Part shown: piece by piece, positions 33,670-42,316 of the stretch | How positions within the stretch are numbered: position 1 is the stretch's first letter | How the letters are laid out: every line of letters starts with the position of its first letter | From: JANLSO01 sp031362405 | Lineage (GTDB): Bacteria > Actinomycetota > Thermoleophilia > Miltoncostaeales > Miltoncostaeaceae | Direction of reading: 5' to 3' | DNA length: 62,478 bases | NCBI GenBank assembly: GCA_031362405.1 | Contig: JANLSO010000089.1 | Span: forward strand, 1 to 62,478 | Position numbers and translations under genes: made by a program | The notes under the pieces: generated by a model | The model's input: the letters and a program-made list of their open reading frames with translations, nothing else | Told to the model about the DNA's origin: nothing | The model's database searches: none

Positions 33670-34485
33670 ATGAGTTCCACCGCACCCCGGCGATCGATCG
33701 TGACCGTTCACGGCGACCGGGAGACCCGCCGGCGCGACCGTCTGGCCGGAGAGGAGCCGATGGAGATTCGGGTGTGCGACGCGGCCGGGCACACGATCCC
33801 GGTTGCCGTGACGATGCGCACACCCGGCCACGACTTCGATCTCGCAGTTGGCTTTCTCATCACCGAAGGGGTGCTCGAGGCCGGCAGCGTATCCCGCGTG
33901 GCGTACTGCGACGACGCCAAACCTGAGCAGCGCTACAACGCCGTTACGGTCACGACATCCGGCACGGCGTCCCTCGGCCAGGATCGCCAGATTGCGATGA
34001 CCTCCGCCTGCGGCATCTGTGGCAAATCGAGCCTTGATGCAATCGAGGTCCGTTGTCGGCCCCTGGCCGATGGCACGGTCGTCCACCGGACGACACTGCT
34101 CGGTCTTCCCGACACCCTTCGCGGTGGGCAGGACATCTTCGATTCGACGGGCGGGCTGCATGCCGCCGGGCTCTTCACCACCGACGGGCGGCTGCGGCTG
34201 CTGCGCGAGGACATCGGGCGCCACAACGCCGTCGATGCGGTGATCGGTGCTCTGGCCCTGGCGGGTGAGCTGCCGCTATCGAACCACGTCCTGATGGTCT
34301 CCGGCCGCGCCGGATTTGAGATCGTCCAAAAGGCCGCCGTCGCCGGGATCCCGATCATGGCCTGCGTCTCGGCTCCGTCGAGCCTTGCCGCCGACGCGGC
34401 CGAGCGCCTCGGCGTGACCCTCGTCGGCTTCCTGCGCGGCGACGGCTTCAACATCTACACGCACCCCGAGCGCATCCTGCTCTAG
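33670..34485 (+). CDS. fdhD: Formate dehydrogenase sulfurtransferase
   Basis: 271 aa. The sulfur-relay motif CGICGK lies in TSACGICGKSSLDAIEV. LREDIGRHNAVDAVIGALAL and SGRAGFEIVQKAAVAGIPI are FdhD signatures. It moves sulfur from a cysteine desulfurase to bis-MGD of FdhF-like enzymes, fitting the oxidoreductase gene 2 kb downstream. Followed 10 bp later by the aminotransferase gene. Confidence 0.94.
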   Translation: MSSTAPRRSIVTVHGDRETRRRDRLAGEEPMEIRVCDAAGHTIPVAVTMRTPGHDFDLAVGFLITEGVLEAGSVSRVAYCDDAKPEQRYNAVTVTTSGTASLGQDRQIAMTSACGICGKSSLDAIEVRCRPLADGTVVHRTTLLGLPDTLRGGQDIFDSTGGLHAAGLFTTDGRLRLLREDIGRHNAVDAVIGALALAGELPLSNHVLMVSGRAGFEIVQKAAVAGIPIMACVSAPSSLAADAAERLGVTLVGFLRGDGFNIYTHPERILL

Positions 34486-34495
34486 CCTTCCGCGC

Positions 34496-35617
34496 GTGGC
34501 TCGGATCTTTCTTTCGCCTCCGCATATGGGCCCGGACGAACGCGAGCTGCTCCTCGCGGCCTTCGACTCGAACTGGATCGCGCCCGTCGGGCCAGATCTG
34601 AATGCCTTCGAGGCGGAGTTCTCGGCGCATGTCGATGGGCTCGCGACGGTGGCGCTCTCCAGCGGATCGGCCGCTCTGCATCTGGCGTTGATCGTGCTCG
34701 CCGTCGGGCCCGGCGACGACGTGCTCGTATCGGACTTCACGTTTGCGGCGACCGCGAACGTGGTCGCCTACGTCGGCGCGCGTCCGGTGCTGATCGACTC
34801 CGAGCATGAGACCTGGAACATGGACCCGCAGCTGCTCGAGGCCGAGCTCTCAGAGCGCGCGAAACGCAACGCGCTTCCGGCCGCCGTGATCTGTGTCGAT
34901 CTCTACGGACAGTGTGCCGACTACGACGCGATCCTGCCGATCTGCGCCCGCTATGAGGTTCCTCTGATCGAAGACGCCGCGGAGTCGCTCGGCGCCGACT
35001 ATCGGGGGCGAGCGGCCGGCAGCTTCGGTGCGGCGGCGGCGTTCTCGTTCAACGGGAATAAGATCATCACGACAAGCGGCGGCGGGATGCTCGCGGCCAA
35101 CGACGCCGCCCTGGTCGACCGCGTTCGGTACCTGTCGACTCAAGCGCGCCAACCGGTACCGCACTACGAGCACATCGACATCGGCTTCAACTACCGCCTC
35201 AGCAATCTGCTCGCCGCCCTTGGCCGCGGCCAGTTGCGCGTGCTCGACGAGCGCGTGGCGCGGCGACGCGCCGTCAACGACGCCTACCGGGCGGCGCTCG
35301 GCGACCTGCCGGGCGTGTCGTTCGGTCCGCGCGATGTCGCCGGTCGATCGAACTGCTGGCTGACGACGGTACTGCTCGACCCCGCCGCGGGAGTCTCTCC
35401 CGACGCGGTCCGCGTGGCCCTCGAGCGCGACGACATCGAGTGTCGTCCGCTCTGGAAACCCATGCACCTACAGCCCGTGTTCGCCGACACGCCCTCACGC
35501 CTGTCGGGCGTTTCTGCCGAGATGTTCGAGCGCGGTCTGTGTCTCCCGAGCGGCACGGCGATGACCGACGAAGACCTCGCGTTTGTGATCGACCGGGTGC
35601 GCGACTGCTGGCGGTAG
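34496..35617 (+). CDS. DegT/DnrJ/EryC1 PLP aminotransferase
   Basis: 373 aa from GTG 34496. VALSSGSAALHLALIVLAVG binds the PLP phosphate. DVLVSDFTFAATANVVAYVG, LIEDAAESLGADYRG (Asp to PLP nitrogen) and AAAFSFNGNKIITTSGGGML (Schiff-base Lys at about 189) follow, then HIDIGFNYRLSNLLAALGRG. These enzymes aminate keto-sugars; close relatives act in polysaccharide or protein glycosylation (PglE-like). Its place between fdhD and the oxidoreductase is unexpected. I see no sugar genes nearby. Confidence 0.9.
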   Translation: MARIFLSPPHMGPDERELLLAAFDSNWIAPVGPDLNAFEAEFSAHVDGLATVALSSGSAALHLALIVLAVGPGDDVLVSDFTFAATANVVAYVGARPVLIDSEHETWNMDPQLLEAELSERAKRNALPAAVICVDLYGQCADYDAILPICARYEVPLIEDAAESLGADYRGRAAGSFGAAAAFSFNGNKIITTSGGGMLAANDAALVDRVRYLSTQARQPVPHYEHIDIGFNYRLSNLLAALGRGQLRVLDERVARRRAVNDAYRAALGDLPGVSFGPRDVAGRSNCWLTTVLLDPAAGVSPDAVRVALERDDIECRPLWKPMHLQPVFADTPSRLSGVSAEMFERGLCLPSGTAMTDEDLAFVIDRVRDCWR

Positions 35618-35749
35618 ACAGACGACTGTCGTGCGGGGGACCCGTGCATCCGAGGATATTTCTACAGTTTCTCTATGTTCGTCGATTTGACTCCTCCTCG
35701 CCGTATGCCGATACGTCTTCTGTCGCCGTTATCCCGGCGGCAACCATTC

Positions 35750-35776
35750 GGGGCCCGTTGGGCCCCGTTTCATTTT
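35750..35776 (+). terminator. Intrinsic terminator
   Basis: GGGGCCC-GTT-GGGCCCC hairpin (35750-35766) followed by the T-rich GTTTCATTTT. About 130 bp after the aminotransferase stop and just before the broken NYN gene. It is the best canonical rho-independent terminator in the window. Confidence 0.8.
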
Positions 35777-35787
35777 CGGAGAGCTCC

Positions 35788-36356
35788 ATGGGCTCCCTGA
35801 CGCCGGGTCCTTACCGGCCGAACCAGGTCACCATCGGCTTCGTTGATGTCGGGTACCTCCACGCCGAGGGAGCCAGAGCGATCAACAGTCATGTCCAGAT
35901 CACCCGCGTTGATCCAGGTGAGTTGGTCAACTGGGTACGCCGGTGCGCAGTGCCGACGTCGAAGGTTTTCGGCGAGATCTCCTTCGGGTCTACTGATAGG
36001 ACGGCGCCTACGATCCCGCCCATGACACGTTTGCTGCGCAGCGCGCTTACTTCAACAGGATCGCGGCAACCCTTGGCGTGCAGCTCAGGCTCGGGCATCT
36101 GCAGCCACGACCCGCTGGTTGGCAGCGCGCAGTAAAGCGTGCCCTCGAAGCGAGCGGATATGACCTCTCGGTCTTTGAACGCCATTTCACGTTCAGCCAG
36201 GGAGTCCAACAGAAAGGCGTCGACACCCTGGTCGTCCTCGACATGGTTCGATTGGCCGAACGAGGTGCCTACGACATGGCCATCCTCGTCAGCGGTGATC
36301 GCGATATCGACGAGGAGGATCTGCGCAGGATCATCAGGGTCCGCGGGGAGCGCTAA
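35788..36356 (+). pseudogene. NYN-domain (LabA-like) nuclease gene, decayed
   Basis: The first part from ATG 35788 gives a NYN/PIN-like start (NQVTIGFVDVGYLHAEGARA, then ELVNWVRR). A frameshift near 35977 moves the sequence to a second frame that reads DLLRVY, two consecutive stops TGA TAG, then DGAYDPAHDTFAAQRAYF. It continues to the C-terminal half QKGVDTLVVLDMVRLAERGA, then YDMAILVSGDRDIDE, ending at 36356. Relatives have Trp-Tyr-Asp-Gly at this point, so the two stops match TGG to TGA and TAT/TAC to TAG changes. Functionally dead unless recoded. Confidence 0.8.
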
Positions 36357-36401
36357 CCTCGGGTCATCGCCCGAACCCGCCCACGCCGACGTGACCTCTG
36401 G

Positions 36402-38585
36402 GTGAGCCTTCGCCCCAACGGGGTCGGGCTCACCAAGCCGAACCACTACCTCGACATGCTGAAGGTGGTGTGGGAGAACCGTCGCGCGCTTCCCTACGCG
36501 TCGCGGATCATCCGCAAAGGGGTGTGTGACGGCTGCGCGCTGGGGGTCGCCGGCCTGCACGACTGGACCATCGACGGCGTCCATCTGTGCACTACCCGCC
36601 TCAGCCTGCTGAAGGTCAACACGATGGGCGAGATGGATCATGGTCTGCTCGCCGACGTCGCCTCACTGCGAGCGAAGTCAGGCGCCGAGCTGCGCGACCT
36701 CGGTCGACTGGCGTACCCGATGGTGCGCCGCGCGGGGGAGCCCGGCTTCTCGCGTATCACCTGGGACCAGGCGCTCGATCTGGTCGCGGGGCGCATCCGA
36801 ACGGCCGGAGGCGAGAAGTTCGCCCTGTTCCTCACCGCCCGGGGCATCACCAACGAGGTCTACTACACCGCCGGCAAGGTGACGCGCTTTCTCGGATCGA
36901 ACAACATCGACAACGCCGCGCGCATCTGCCACGCCCCCTCGACGGCTGCGCTGAAGACCATGGTCGGCGCGGGCGCGACGACGATCTCGTACTCCGACCT
37001 GATGGCCTCGGATCTGGTCGTACTGTTCGGAGCCGACGTCGCCAACGCCCAGCCGGTGGTGATGAAGTACCTGTACCTCGCCCGCCGCGAGGGGACCAAG
37101 GTTGCGGTGATCAACCCGTACCGCGAGCCCGGGCTCGAGAAGTACTGGGTGCCGTCGAACGCCGAGAGCGCCCTTCTCGGCACCAAGATGACCGACGAGT
37201 TCTTCGCGGTGAACATCGGTGGCGACATCGCCTTCATCGCCGGGGTCATGAAGTGCCTCGCCTCCAGCGGCGGTCTCGATGAAGCATTCATCGCCGATCG
37301 CACGACCGGCTTCGACGAACTCACCGCCGCACTCGACACACTCGATGTGGATGAATTGGAGCGTCTGTCGGGGGCGAACGTCGCCGATATGCAGCGCTTC
37401 GCCGACATGTACGCGGCCTCCGAATCGGCGGTCTTCGTCTGGTCGATGGGCCTCACCCAGCACTCATTCGGATCCGACAACGTGCGGGCCGTCATCAACC
37501 TGGCCCTGGCACGCGGCAACGTCGGGCGCCCGGGGGCAGGGCTCATGCCCATTCGGGGGCACTCCGGCGTTCAGGGTGGGGCCGAGATGGGGGCCTACGC
37601 CACCGCCCTTCCCGGCGGCATCTCGATCACCCCGCAGTCGGCCGCCGCGGTCGCCGAACACTGGGGCTTCGCGGTGCCCGAGACTCCCGGCCTGACCACC
37701 GAGCAGATGGTGGAGGCCGCCGCCGACGGACGGCTGGAGGTGCTCTATTCCAGCGGCGGCAACTTCCTCGACACGCTTCCCGACCCGGGCCTGGTGGGCC
37801 AGCGCCTCGCCCGCGCCCCGGTGCGCGTGCACCAGGACATCGTGGTCACCCAACAGATGCTCGTCGACCCGGGCGAGGTGGTCGTGCTGCTGCCCGCCGC
37901 CACCCGCTACGAGCAGCGCGATGGGGGCACGGAGACCACCACCGAACGGCGGATCGCCTTCAGCCCACAGATAAAGGGTCCGAAGGTCGGCGAAGCACGC
38001 ACCGAGTGGGAGATCTTCATCGACCTCGCCCAGCGGGTCGACCCCGCCCGCGCGCACCTGATCGACCAGGAATCAGGGCAGGCGATCCGCGAGGAGATCG
38101 CGCGGGTCGTTCCCCTCTACGCGGGCATCGAGACGCTCGCCAAGACCGGCGACCAGGTGCAGTGGGGTGGTCCGCGTCTGTGCGACGGATGGGAGTTCGA
38201 CACGCCCGATGGGCGCGCCCACTTCCTGGCGGTGCACCCCCCGGAGCGGAACGTTCCCGAGGGCCACTTCATGCTCTCGACCCGACGCGGAAAGCAGTTC
38301 AACTCGATGGTCTTCCGCGAGCGCGACCCGCTGACCGGCGCCCACCGCGACGCGCTGTTTCTCGCGGCCGACGACGCCCAGCGGCTGGGGCTGTCCGAGC
38401 GCGACCCGGTGATCGTGCGATCGCCACTCGGCGAGGTCGCCGCCCACGTCCACCTCGCCAAGATGCGCCCCGGCAACGTCCAGATGTTCTTCCCCGAGTG
38501 CAACCCGTTGATCGCCGCCGGGCGCCGTGACGAGAGCGGCGTGCCCGACTACAACGCGATCGTCGAGGTCATTCCGCGCGCATGA
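36402..38585 (+). CDS. FdhF/YdeP-family molybdopterin oxidoreductase
   Basis: 727 aa from GTG 36402. N-terminal Cys-containing segment GVCDGCALGVAGLHDWTIDG with a third Cys at HLC. The Mo/MGD region has RICHAPSTAALKTMVGAG, whose Cys at about residue 176 aligns with the Sec/Cys ligand of formate dehydrogenase. Other landmarks are VWSMGLTQHSFGSDNVRAVI and, at the C-terminus, FMLSTRRGKQFNSMVFRERD. It belongs to the YdeP branch, whose substrate is not established; formate is only one option. fdhD and mobA nearby would supply cofactor and sulfur. Overlaps the next gene by 4 bp. Confidence 0.88.
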   Translation: MSLRPNGVGLTKPNHYLDMLKVVWENRRALPYASRIIRKGVCDGCALGVAGLHDWTIDGVHLCTTRLSLLKVNTMGEMDHGLLADVASLRAKSGAELRDLGRLAYPMVRRAGEPGFSRITWDQALDLVAGRIRTAGGEKFALFLTARGITNEVYYTAGKVTRFLGSNNIDNAARICHAPSTAALKTMVGAGATTISYSDLMASDLVVLFGADVANAQPVVMKYLYLARREGTKVAVINPYREPGLEKYWVPSNAESALLGTKMTDEFFAVNIGGDIAFIAGVMKCLASSGGLDEAFIADRTTGFDELTAALDTLDVDELERLSGANVADMQRFADMYAASESAVFVWSMGLTQHSFGSDNVRAVINLALARGNVGRPGAGLMPIRGHSGVQGGAEMGAYATALPGGISITPQSAAAVAEHWGFAVPETPGLTTEQMVEAAADGRLEVLYSSGGNFLDTLPDPGLVGQRLARAPVRVHQDIVVTQQMLVDPGEVVVLLPAATRYEQRDGGTETTTERRIAFSPQIKGPKVGEARTEWEIFIDLAQRVDPARAHLIDQESGQAIREEIARVVPLYAGIETLAKTGDQVQWGGPRLCDGWEFDTPDGRAHFLAVHPPERNVPEGHFMLSTRRGKQFNSMVFRERDPLTGAHRDALFLAADDAQRLGLSERDPVIVRSPLGEVAAHVHLAKMRPGNVQMFFPECNPLIAAGRRDESGVPDYNAIVEVIPRA

Positions 38586-39181
38586 CCCGCTGGGCCGTCT
38601 TCGACCTCAACGGCACCCTGCTCGACCCCGCTGCCGTAGGTTCAGCAGCCCTGGATCGGGCGATCCTCTCCGCGCTCACGTTGAACCACGTCGGCGAGTA
38701 CCGCCCCTTACCCGAACTACTGCGCGCGGCGATCGCCGTCGAGCGGCCCGACGAGGTCGACAAGGTGATGCAGGCCGCCGCCGAGATGCCCGCCTTCCCC
38801 GAAGCTGCCGAAGCGCTCGAAGTGCTTTCGACCGCCGGCTACCGCCTGGCCGTCCTCACCAACAGCCCGACCGACACCGCTGAGAGAGGCCTCCACGCGG
38901 CCGGCCTACGCGATCACTTCGCGCACGTGATCGGAACCGATCAGGTCGGCATCTTCAAGCCCGATGCCCGGGTCTACCGCCACGGCCTGGCGACGATCGA
39001 TGCCGAGCCGGACCAGACGACGATGGTCGCCGCCCACTGGTGGGACCTCCGCGGAGCCCGCGAAGTCGGCATGGGCGTCGCCTGGGTCGGCCGCGGAGAA
39101 GGCACGCTCAGCGCGCTACTTCCCGCACCGGACGCGGTAGGCGCCGACCTCCTCGAAGTTGCCAACGCCCTCCGTCGTTGA
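38582..39181 (+). CDS. HAD hydrolase (haloacid dehalogenase-like)
   Basis: 199 aa. Motif I FDLNGTLLD, motif II VLTNSPTDTAERGL, motif III Lys in IFKPDARVY, and motif IV AHWWDLRGAREVGM. The Asn in DxNGT replaces the second Asp, as in haloacid dehalogenases rather than phosphatases. Coupled to the oxidoreductase by an ATGA overlap, so probably co-expressed; how it helps is not known. Confidence 0.85.
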   Translation: MTRWAVFDLNGTLLDPAAVGSAALDRAILSALTLNHVGEYRPLPELLRAAIAVERPDEVDKVMQAAAEMPAFPEAAEALEVLSTAGYRLAVLTNSPTDTAERGLHAAGLRDHFAHVIGTDQVGIFKPDARVYRHGLATIDAEPDQTTMVAAHWWDLRGAREVGMGVAWVGRGEGTLSALLPAPDAVGADLLEVANALRR

Positions 39182-39198
39182 GTGAGGCCCCGCTGCCC

Positions 39199-39235
39199 GA
39201 CGCATAGATCGGTGCCGGGCACTTTGCTCTGCGTC
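39199..39235. repeat. GGTGCC-N-GGCAC palindrome, degenerate copy
   Basis: 18-nt arms (left GACGCATAGATCGGTGCC) around a central G, with 13 of 18 positions complementary. It lies 18 bp past the HAD gene, between it and the broken minus-strand sigma-factor gene. Same core and same kind of location as the perfect copies. Confidence 0.5.
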
Positions 39236-39279
39236 GCGCAGTCCGGCGCGGTGGCCCGGCGAGCCCTGACTCCGCTGGC

Positions 39280-39624
39280 CCGCGTCGGGCCAGTCCGACG
39301 GTTTGACGGACTCCGGGTCGTCGCCGGGGTGGAGAGCCGCTCGTCGACCTCGGCGTCGCGCTCGTCGTCGGCGACTCCACCTGAAGACCAGGCGACGGAC
39401 CGACTCGCGCAGGATGTTCTGGGCGATGCCAGACACCACGGCCCGGCCGATCCGCCGGCGCTATCGCGGAACCGTTTTCGCGAGAGCCAGGGCTGGGCGA
39501 ACCCCTCAGCCGTCATGTCGGCGGCCGTATCTCGCGCCTGGCGGGCAAACCATCGGTGCAGCTTCGGCACATACCGCGCGAGGACGACGCAGAACGCATC
39601 CCCGTCAGTACGGGAACGGCGCAT
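39280..39624 (-). pseudogene. ECF sigma factor remnant
   Basis: The first frame gives sigma region 2: DGDAFCVVLARYVPKLHRWF, then ADMTAEGFAQPWLSRKRFRD. The region after it continues in another frame (VSGIAQNILRESVRRLVFRW, the usual GIAxNxLR segment). Region 4 cannot be read in one frame. At least one frameshift near 39430 breaks it. The remaining 39625-39900 holds nothing I can support. Confidence 0.65.
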
Positions 39625-39907
39625 AGGCGCCGTGGCGCCGTTCTGGTTGGGCGAAGTCGAGACGTCGCGGCGCCTCGTGAGCCTCGATCCGACCAACACG
39701 CCCCTGACGTCGGCCACACGTATCGACGTCACGAACACCGCATCGCTGATGATGGCGATGGCCGCCCGAGCCCAGGTGACACGAGCTGGCGCGTCAGGCA
39801 GCAACCCGGCCACGGGCCGCGCCGCGCCACCGGTCAGGCCCGGTGCCCCGCTCGACACCGGTTCCCCGCTCGCACCCGGGGGGCCCGTCCTCTAAGCTCC
39901 AACGGTG

Positions 39908-40176
39908 ACCGTGCTAGGCGGGGAGCTAGCGGTGCCCTGTACCCGCAATCCGCTACAGCGGGGCTTAATTCCCGCCCGAGGGGCAGATCCGAGAGGGTCG
40001 GGCCCGTGCAATGTGGTGTTGATGGTGAGGTCCCATTCGGTGGGCGACCGTGAACCAGGTCAGGTCCGGAAGGAAGCAGCCTTAAACGGATCCGCTCACG
40101 CGCAGTGGGAGTGCCTCGCCGGAGCCGGCGGCACGGGTACCGCTCTCGAATCTCGTTTCGACGGTGGGTGCACGGT
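39908..40176 (+). ncRNA. ffs: Signal recognition particle RNA, large bacterial type
   Basis: 269 nt. The terminal helix pairs ACCGTGC (39908-39914) with GCACGGT (40170-40176). The 5' Alu-like domain contains GGCGGGGAGCTAGCGGTGCC and CTGTACCCGCAATCCGCTAC, as in Bacillus scRNA. Domain IV carries CAGGTCAGGTCCGGAAGGAA then GCAGC, with the GGAAG loop. It binds Ffh to target membrane proteins. Its position just upstream of dnaX matches the Bacillus order. Confidence 0.93.
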
Positions 40177-40202
40177 CACGCTTTCGTGATGTACGGCGGA
40201 CG

Positions 40203-40227
40203 GTCCCGGGTGCGCTGGGCCCGGGAC
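40203..40227 (+). terminator. Hairpin between SRP RNA and dnaX
   Basis: 8-bp stem GTCCCGGG/CCCGGGAC with a 9-nt loop, 26 bp past the SRP RNA end and 20 bp before the dnaX start. It may process or attenuate read-through into dnaX. Confidence 0.5.
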
Positions 40228-40247
40228 AAGCAGGCAGGGGAGAAGCT

Positions 40248-41963
40248 GTGACCACGGAGGGCTCAGGCAGCCTCTACAACCGGCACCGACCGTTCCGCTT
40301 CGAGGATCTCGTCGGGCAAGAACATGTGGCCCGCGCCCTCGGAAACGCTCTGGGCAGCGGCCGGCCGGCGCGTGGCTACTTGTTCTCGGGGCCGCGGGGA
40401 ACCGGCAAAACCACGACGGCTCGCATCCTCGCGCGCTGTCTGAACTGCCTGAGCTTCCCCGCGCCGACGGCGACGCCGTGCGGTACCTGCGACTCGTGCC
40501 TGCGTACCGGCCACGACGACTGGCTCGATGTCGTCGAGGTCGACGCGGCATCGAGCGCGCGCCGTATCGACGAGATGCGCGACTGGCTCGAAACCGTTCG
40601 CTACGCCCCGGTGACCTGCCGCTACCGGGTGACGATCATGGATGAGGCCCACCAGATCCAGGAGGGGGCGGCAAGCGCCCTGCTGAAGACGCTGGAAGAA
40701 CCGCCGCCGCATCTGGTGGTGATCATGTGCACCACGCACCCGTGGGACATTCTTCCGACGATCCGCTCGCGGGTTCAGCACTTCGTGCTGCGCAAGCCCG
40801 GCGTTCCGGGCCTCGTGTCAGTACTCGATCGCGTCGCTGCGGCCGAGAAGATCGAGGCCTCCGAGACCGCTCTTGATGCGCTCGCTCGGGCCGCGGATGG
40901 CTCGTACCGCGACGCCCTCGGACTGTTGGAGATGATCTCCTCATATTCCGGCGGACGAGTTGAGCTCAACGAGGTGCTGGAGCTGCTCGGCGCCGTGGCG
41001 CGGGAAACCCTGTTCGAGCTCGTCGACATGCTGGCCGGTGGGGATGCCCGGGGCGCGTTCACGCTGCTTGAAGACATCCTTGATTCCGGCAGCGACCCCG
41101 AGCAGCTGATGCGCGGGCTGGTCACTCAGCTGCGTTACGTGTGTCTGCTGCAGCAGGGGGCGGGGGCGCGTGAGGAGTGGGCGTTCTCGCCCGACGAGAT
41201 CACGCGCCTGCGGGCCCAGGCGAACCAGTTGGGGCCGAACCAGGTGATCCGGGCGCTGGATCTCATGGCCGACGCGCAGATGAGGATTCGCCACGGAGGT
41301 GCCGATCCGCGTGTGCAGTTGGAGGTGGTCGCCGCCAAGCTGGCCCGCCCGGCGCTCGACGGCAACTCCGCGGCCCTACTCGCCCGCATCGAGGCGTTGG
41401 AGTCTGGCGGCACGCGGGCCGTCGCCCCGCCCGCTGCGGTTCCCGCACCCGCGCCCGCACCGACTTCGCCCCCCGCACTGACGGTCGTGCCTGAGCCCGT
41501 GGTGCCGGCCGACGAACCCACGCAGCCCGTCGCCGTGGTCGACGCCCCGGCTCCCGTCGCGGCGCCGGTTGTCATTCCGCACCCCACCGTCGCACTCGAT
41601 CTCGAGCACGTCAGCCGGGTGTGGCCGCAGGTAATGGCCCAGCTCGAACGCGACTGCCCACCCGAGTTCGGCTGGCTCGAAGGGGCAACGGTCGACCGAG
41701 TCGAGGGCGAGGTTCTCGGGCTCACGGTTTCCTCGAAGATGCGCTTTCAGATGCTCGGCCGGCCCGACCACCGACAGAAGGTCGAGACCGTCATCGCGGC
41801 GATCATGGGCCGGCCCATGCGCCTTGATCTGGTGCTCATCGAGGCCGCGCCCGCGCCGCGGCGTGTGACACCCACCGGCCCAACGCCCGCGACGACGGCC
41901 GTTGATCTGGAAAGCCTGCGCAAAGAGTTGATCGCCACCTTCGACGCCACCGAAGAGCCGTAA
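40248..41963 (+). CDS. dnaX: DNA polymerase III subunit gamma/tau
   Basis: 571 aa from GTG 40248, with AGGGGAGA upstream. Opening YNRHRPFRFEDLVGQEHVAR; Walker A FSGPRGTGKTTTARILARC; zinc Cys in CLNC and PCGTCDSC; Walker B VTIMDEAHQIQEGAASALLK; SRC region PTIRSRVQHFVL. A Pro/Ala-rich linker (about 400-460) leads to a tau-type C-terminus. It is the clamp-loader motor. Followed by ybaB and recR. Confidence 0.95.
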   Translation: MTTEGSGSLYNRHRPFRFEDLVGQEHVARALGNALGSGRPARGYLFSGPRGTGKTTTARILARCLNCLSFPAPTATPCGTCDSCLRTGHDDWLDVVEVDAASSARRIDEMRDWLETVRYAPVTCRYRVTIMDEAHQIQEGAASALLKTLEEPPPHLVVIMCTTHPWDILPTIRSRVQHFVLRKPGVPGLVSVLDRVAAAEKIEASETALDALARAADGSYRDALGLLEMISSYSGGRVELNEVLELLGAVARETLFELVDMLAGGDARGAFTLLEDILDSGSDPEQLMRGLVTQLRYVCLLQQGAGAREEWAFSPDEITRLRAQANQLGPNQVIRALDLMADAQMRIRHGGADPRVQLEVVAAKLARPALDGNSAALLARIEALESGGTRAVAPPAAVPAPAPAPTSPPALTVVPEPVVPADEPTQPVAVVDAPAPVAAPVVIPHPTVALDLEHVSRVWPQVMAQLERDCPPEFGWLEGATVDRVEGEVLGLTVSSKMRFQMLGRPDHRQKVETVIAAIMGRPMRLDLVLIEAAPAPRRVTPTGPTPATTAVDLESLRKELIATFDATEEP

Positions 41964-41989
41964 ACCACGCCGATCGCGAAGGAGCCACG

Positions 41990-42316
41990 GTGCCCCAGGG
42001 GATGAACCCGAACAAGATGATGAAACAGATGCAAAAGATGCAGGAAGACATGACCCGTGTGCAGACCGAGCTGCAGACCGAGACCGTCTCGGCGACCGCC
42101 GGGGGCGGGGCCGTGACCGCAACCGTCAGCGGCGGCCTGGAGATCGTGTCGGTGAAGATCGACCCGAAGGTGGTCGACCCCGAAGACGTCGAGATGCTCG
42201 AAGACACGATCGTCGCGGCGATGAACGAGGCCATGCGCCAGGCCCAGCAGCTCGCCGAGAAGCGCATTGGCGCGATCACGGGCGGCCTCGCCGGGCTCGG
42301 CATCCCCGGCCTCTAA
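41990..42316 (+). CDS. ybaB: YbaB/EbfC nucleoid-associated protein
   Basis: 108 aa, GTG 41990. KMMKQMQKMQEDMTRVQTEL is the N-terminal helix, followed by ATVSGGLEIVSVKIDPKVVD and a C-terminal helix with EAMRQAQQLAEKRIGAITGG. Binds DNA as a dimer. Its TAA shares its last base with the putative ATT start of recR. Confidence 0.93.
   Translation: MPQGMNPNKMMKQMQKMQEDMTRVQTELQTETVSATAGGGAVTATVSGGLEIVSVKIDPKVVDPEDVEMLEDTIVAAMNEAMRQAQQLAEKRIGAITGGLAGLGIPGL

Noticed and set aside
35674..35799. A 41-codon frame ahead of the NYN gene as a leader peptide
   Set aside because: It runs through an intrinsic terminator and has no ribosome site; no attenuation alternative is visible.
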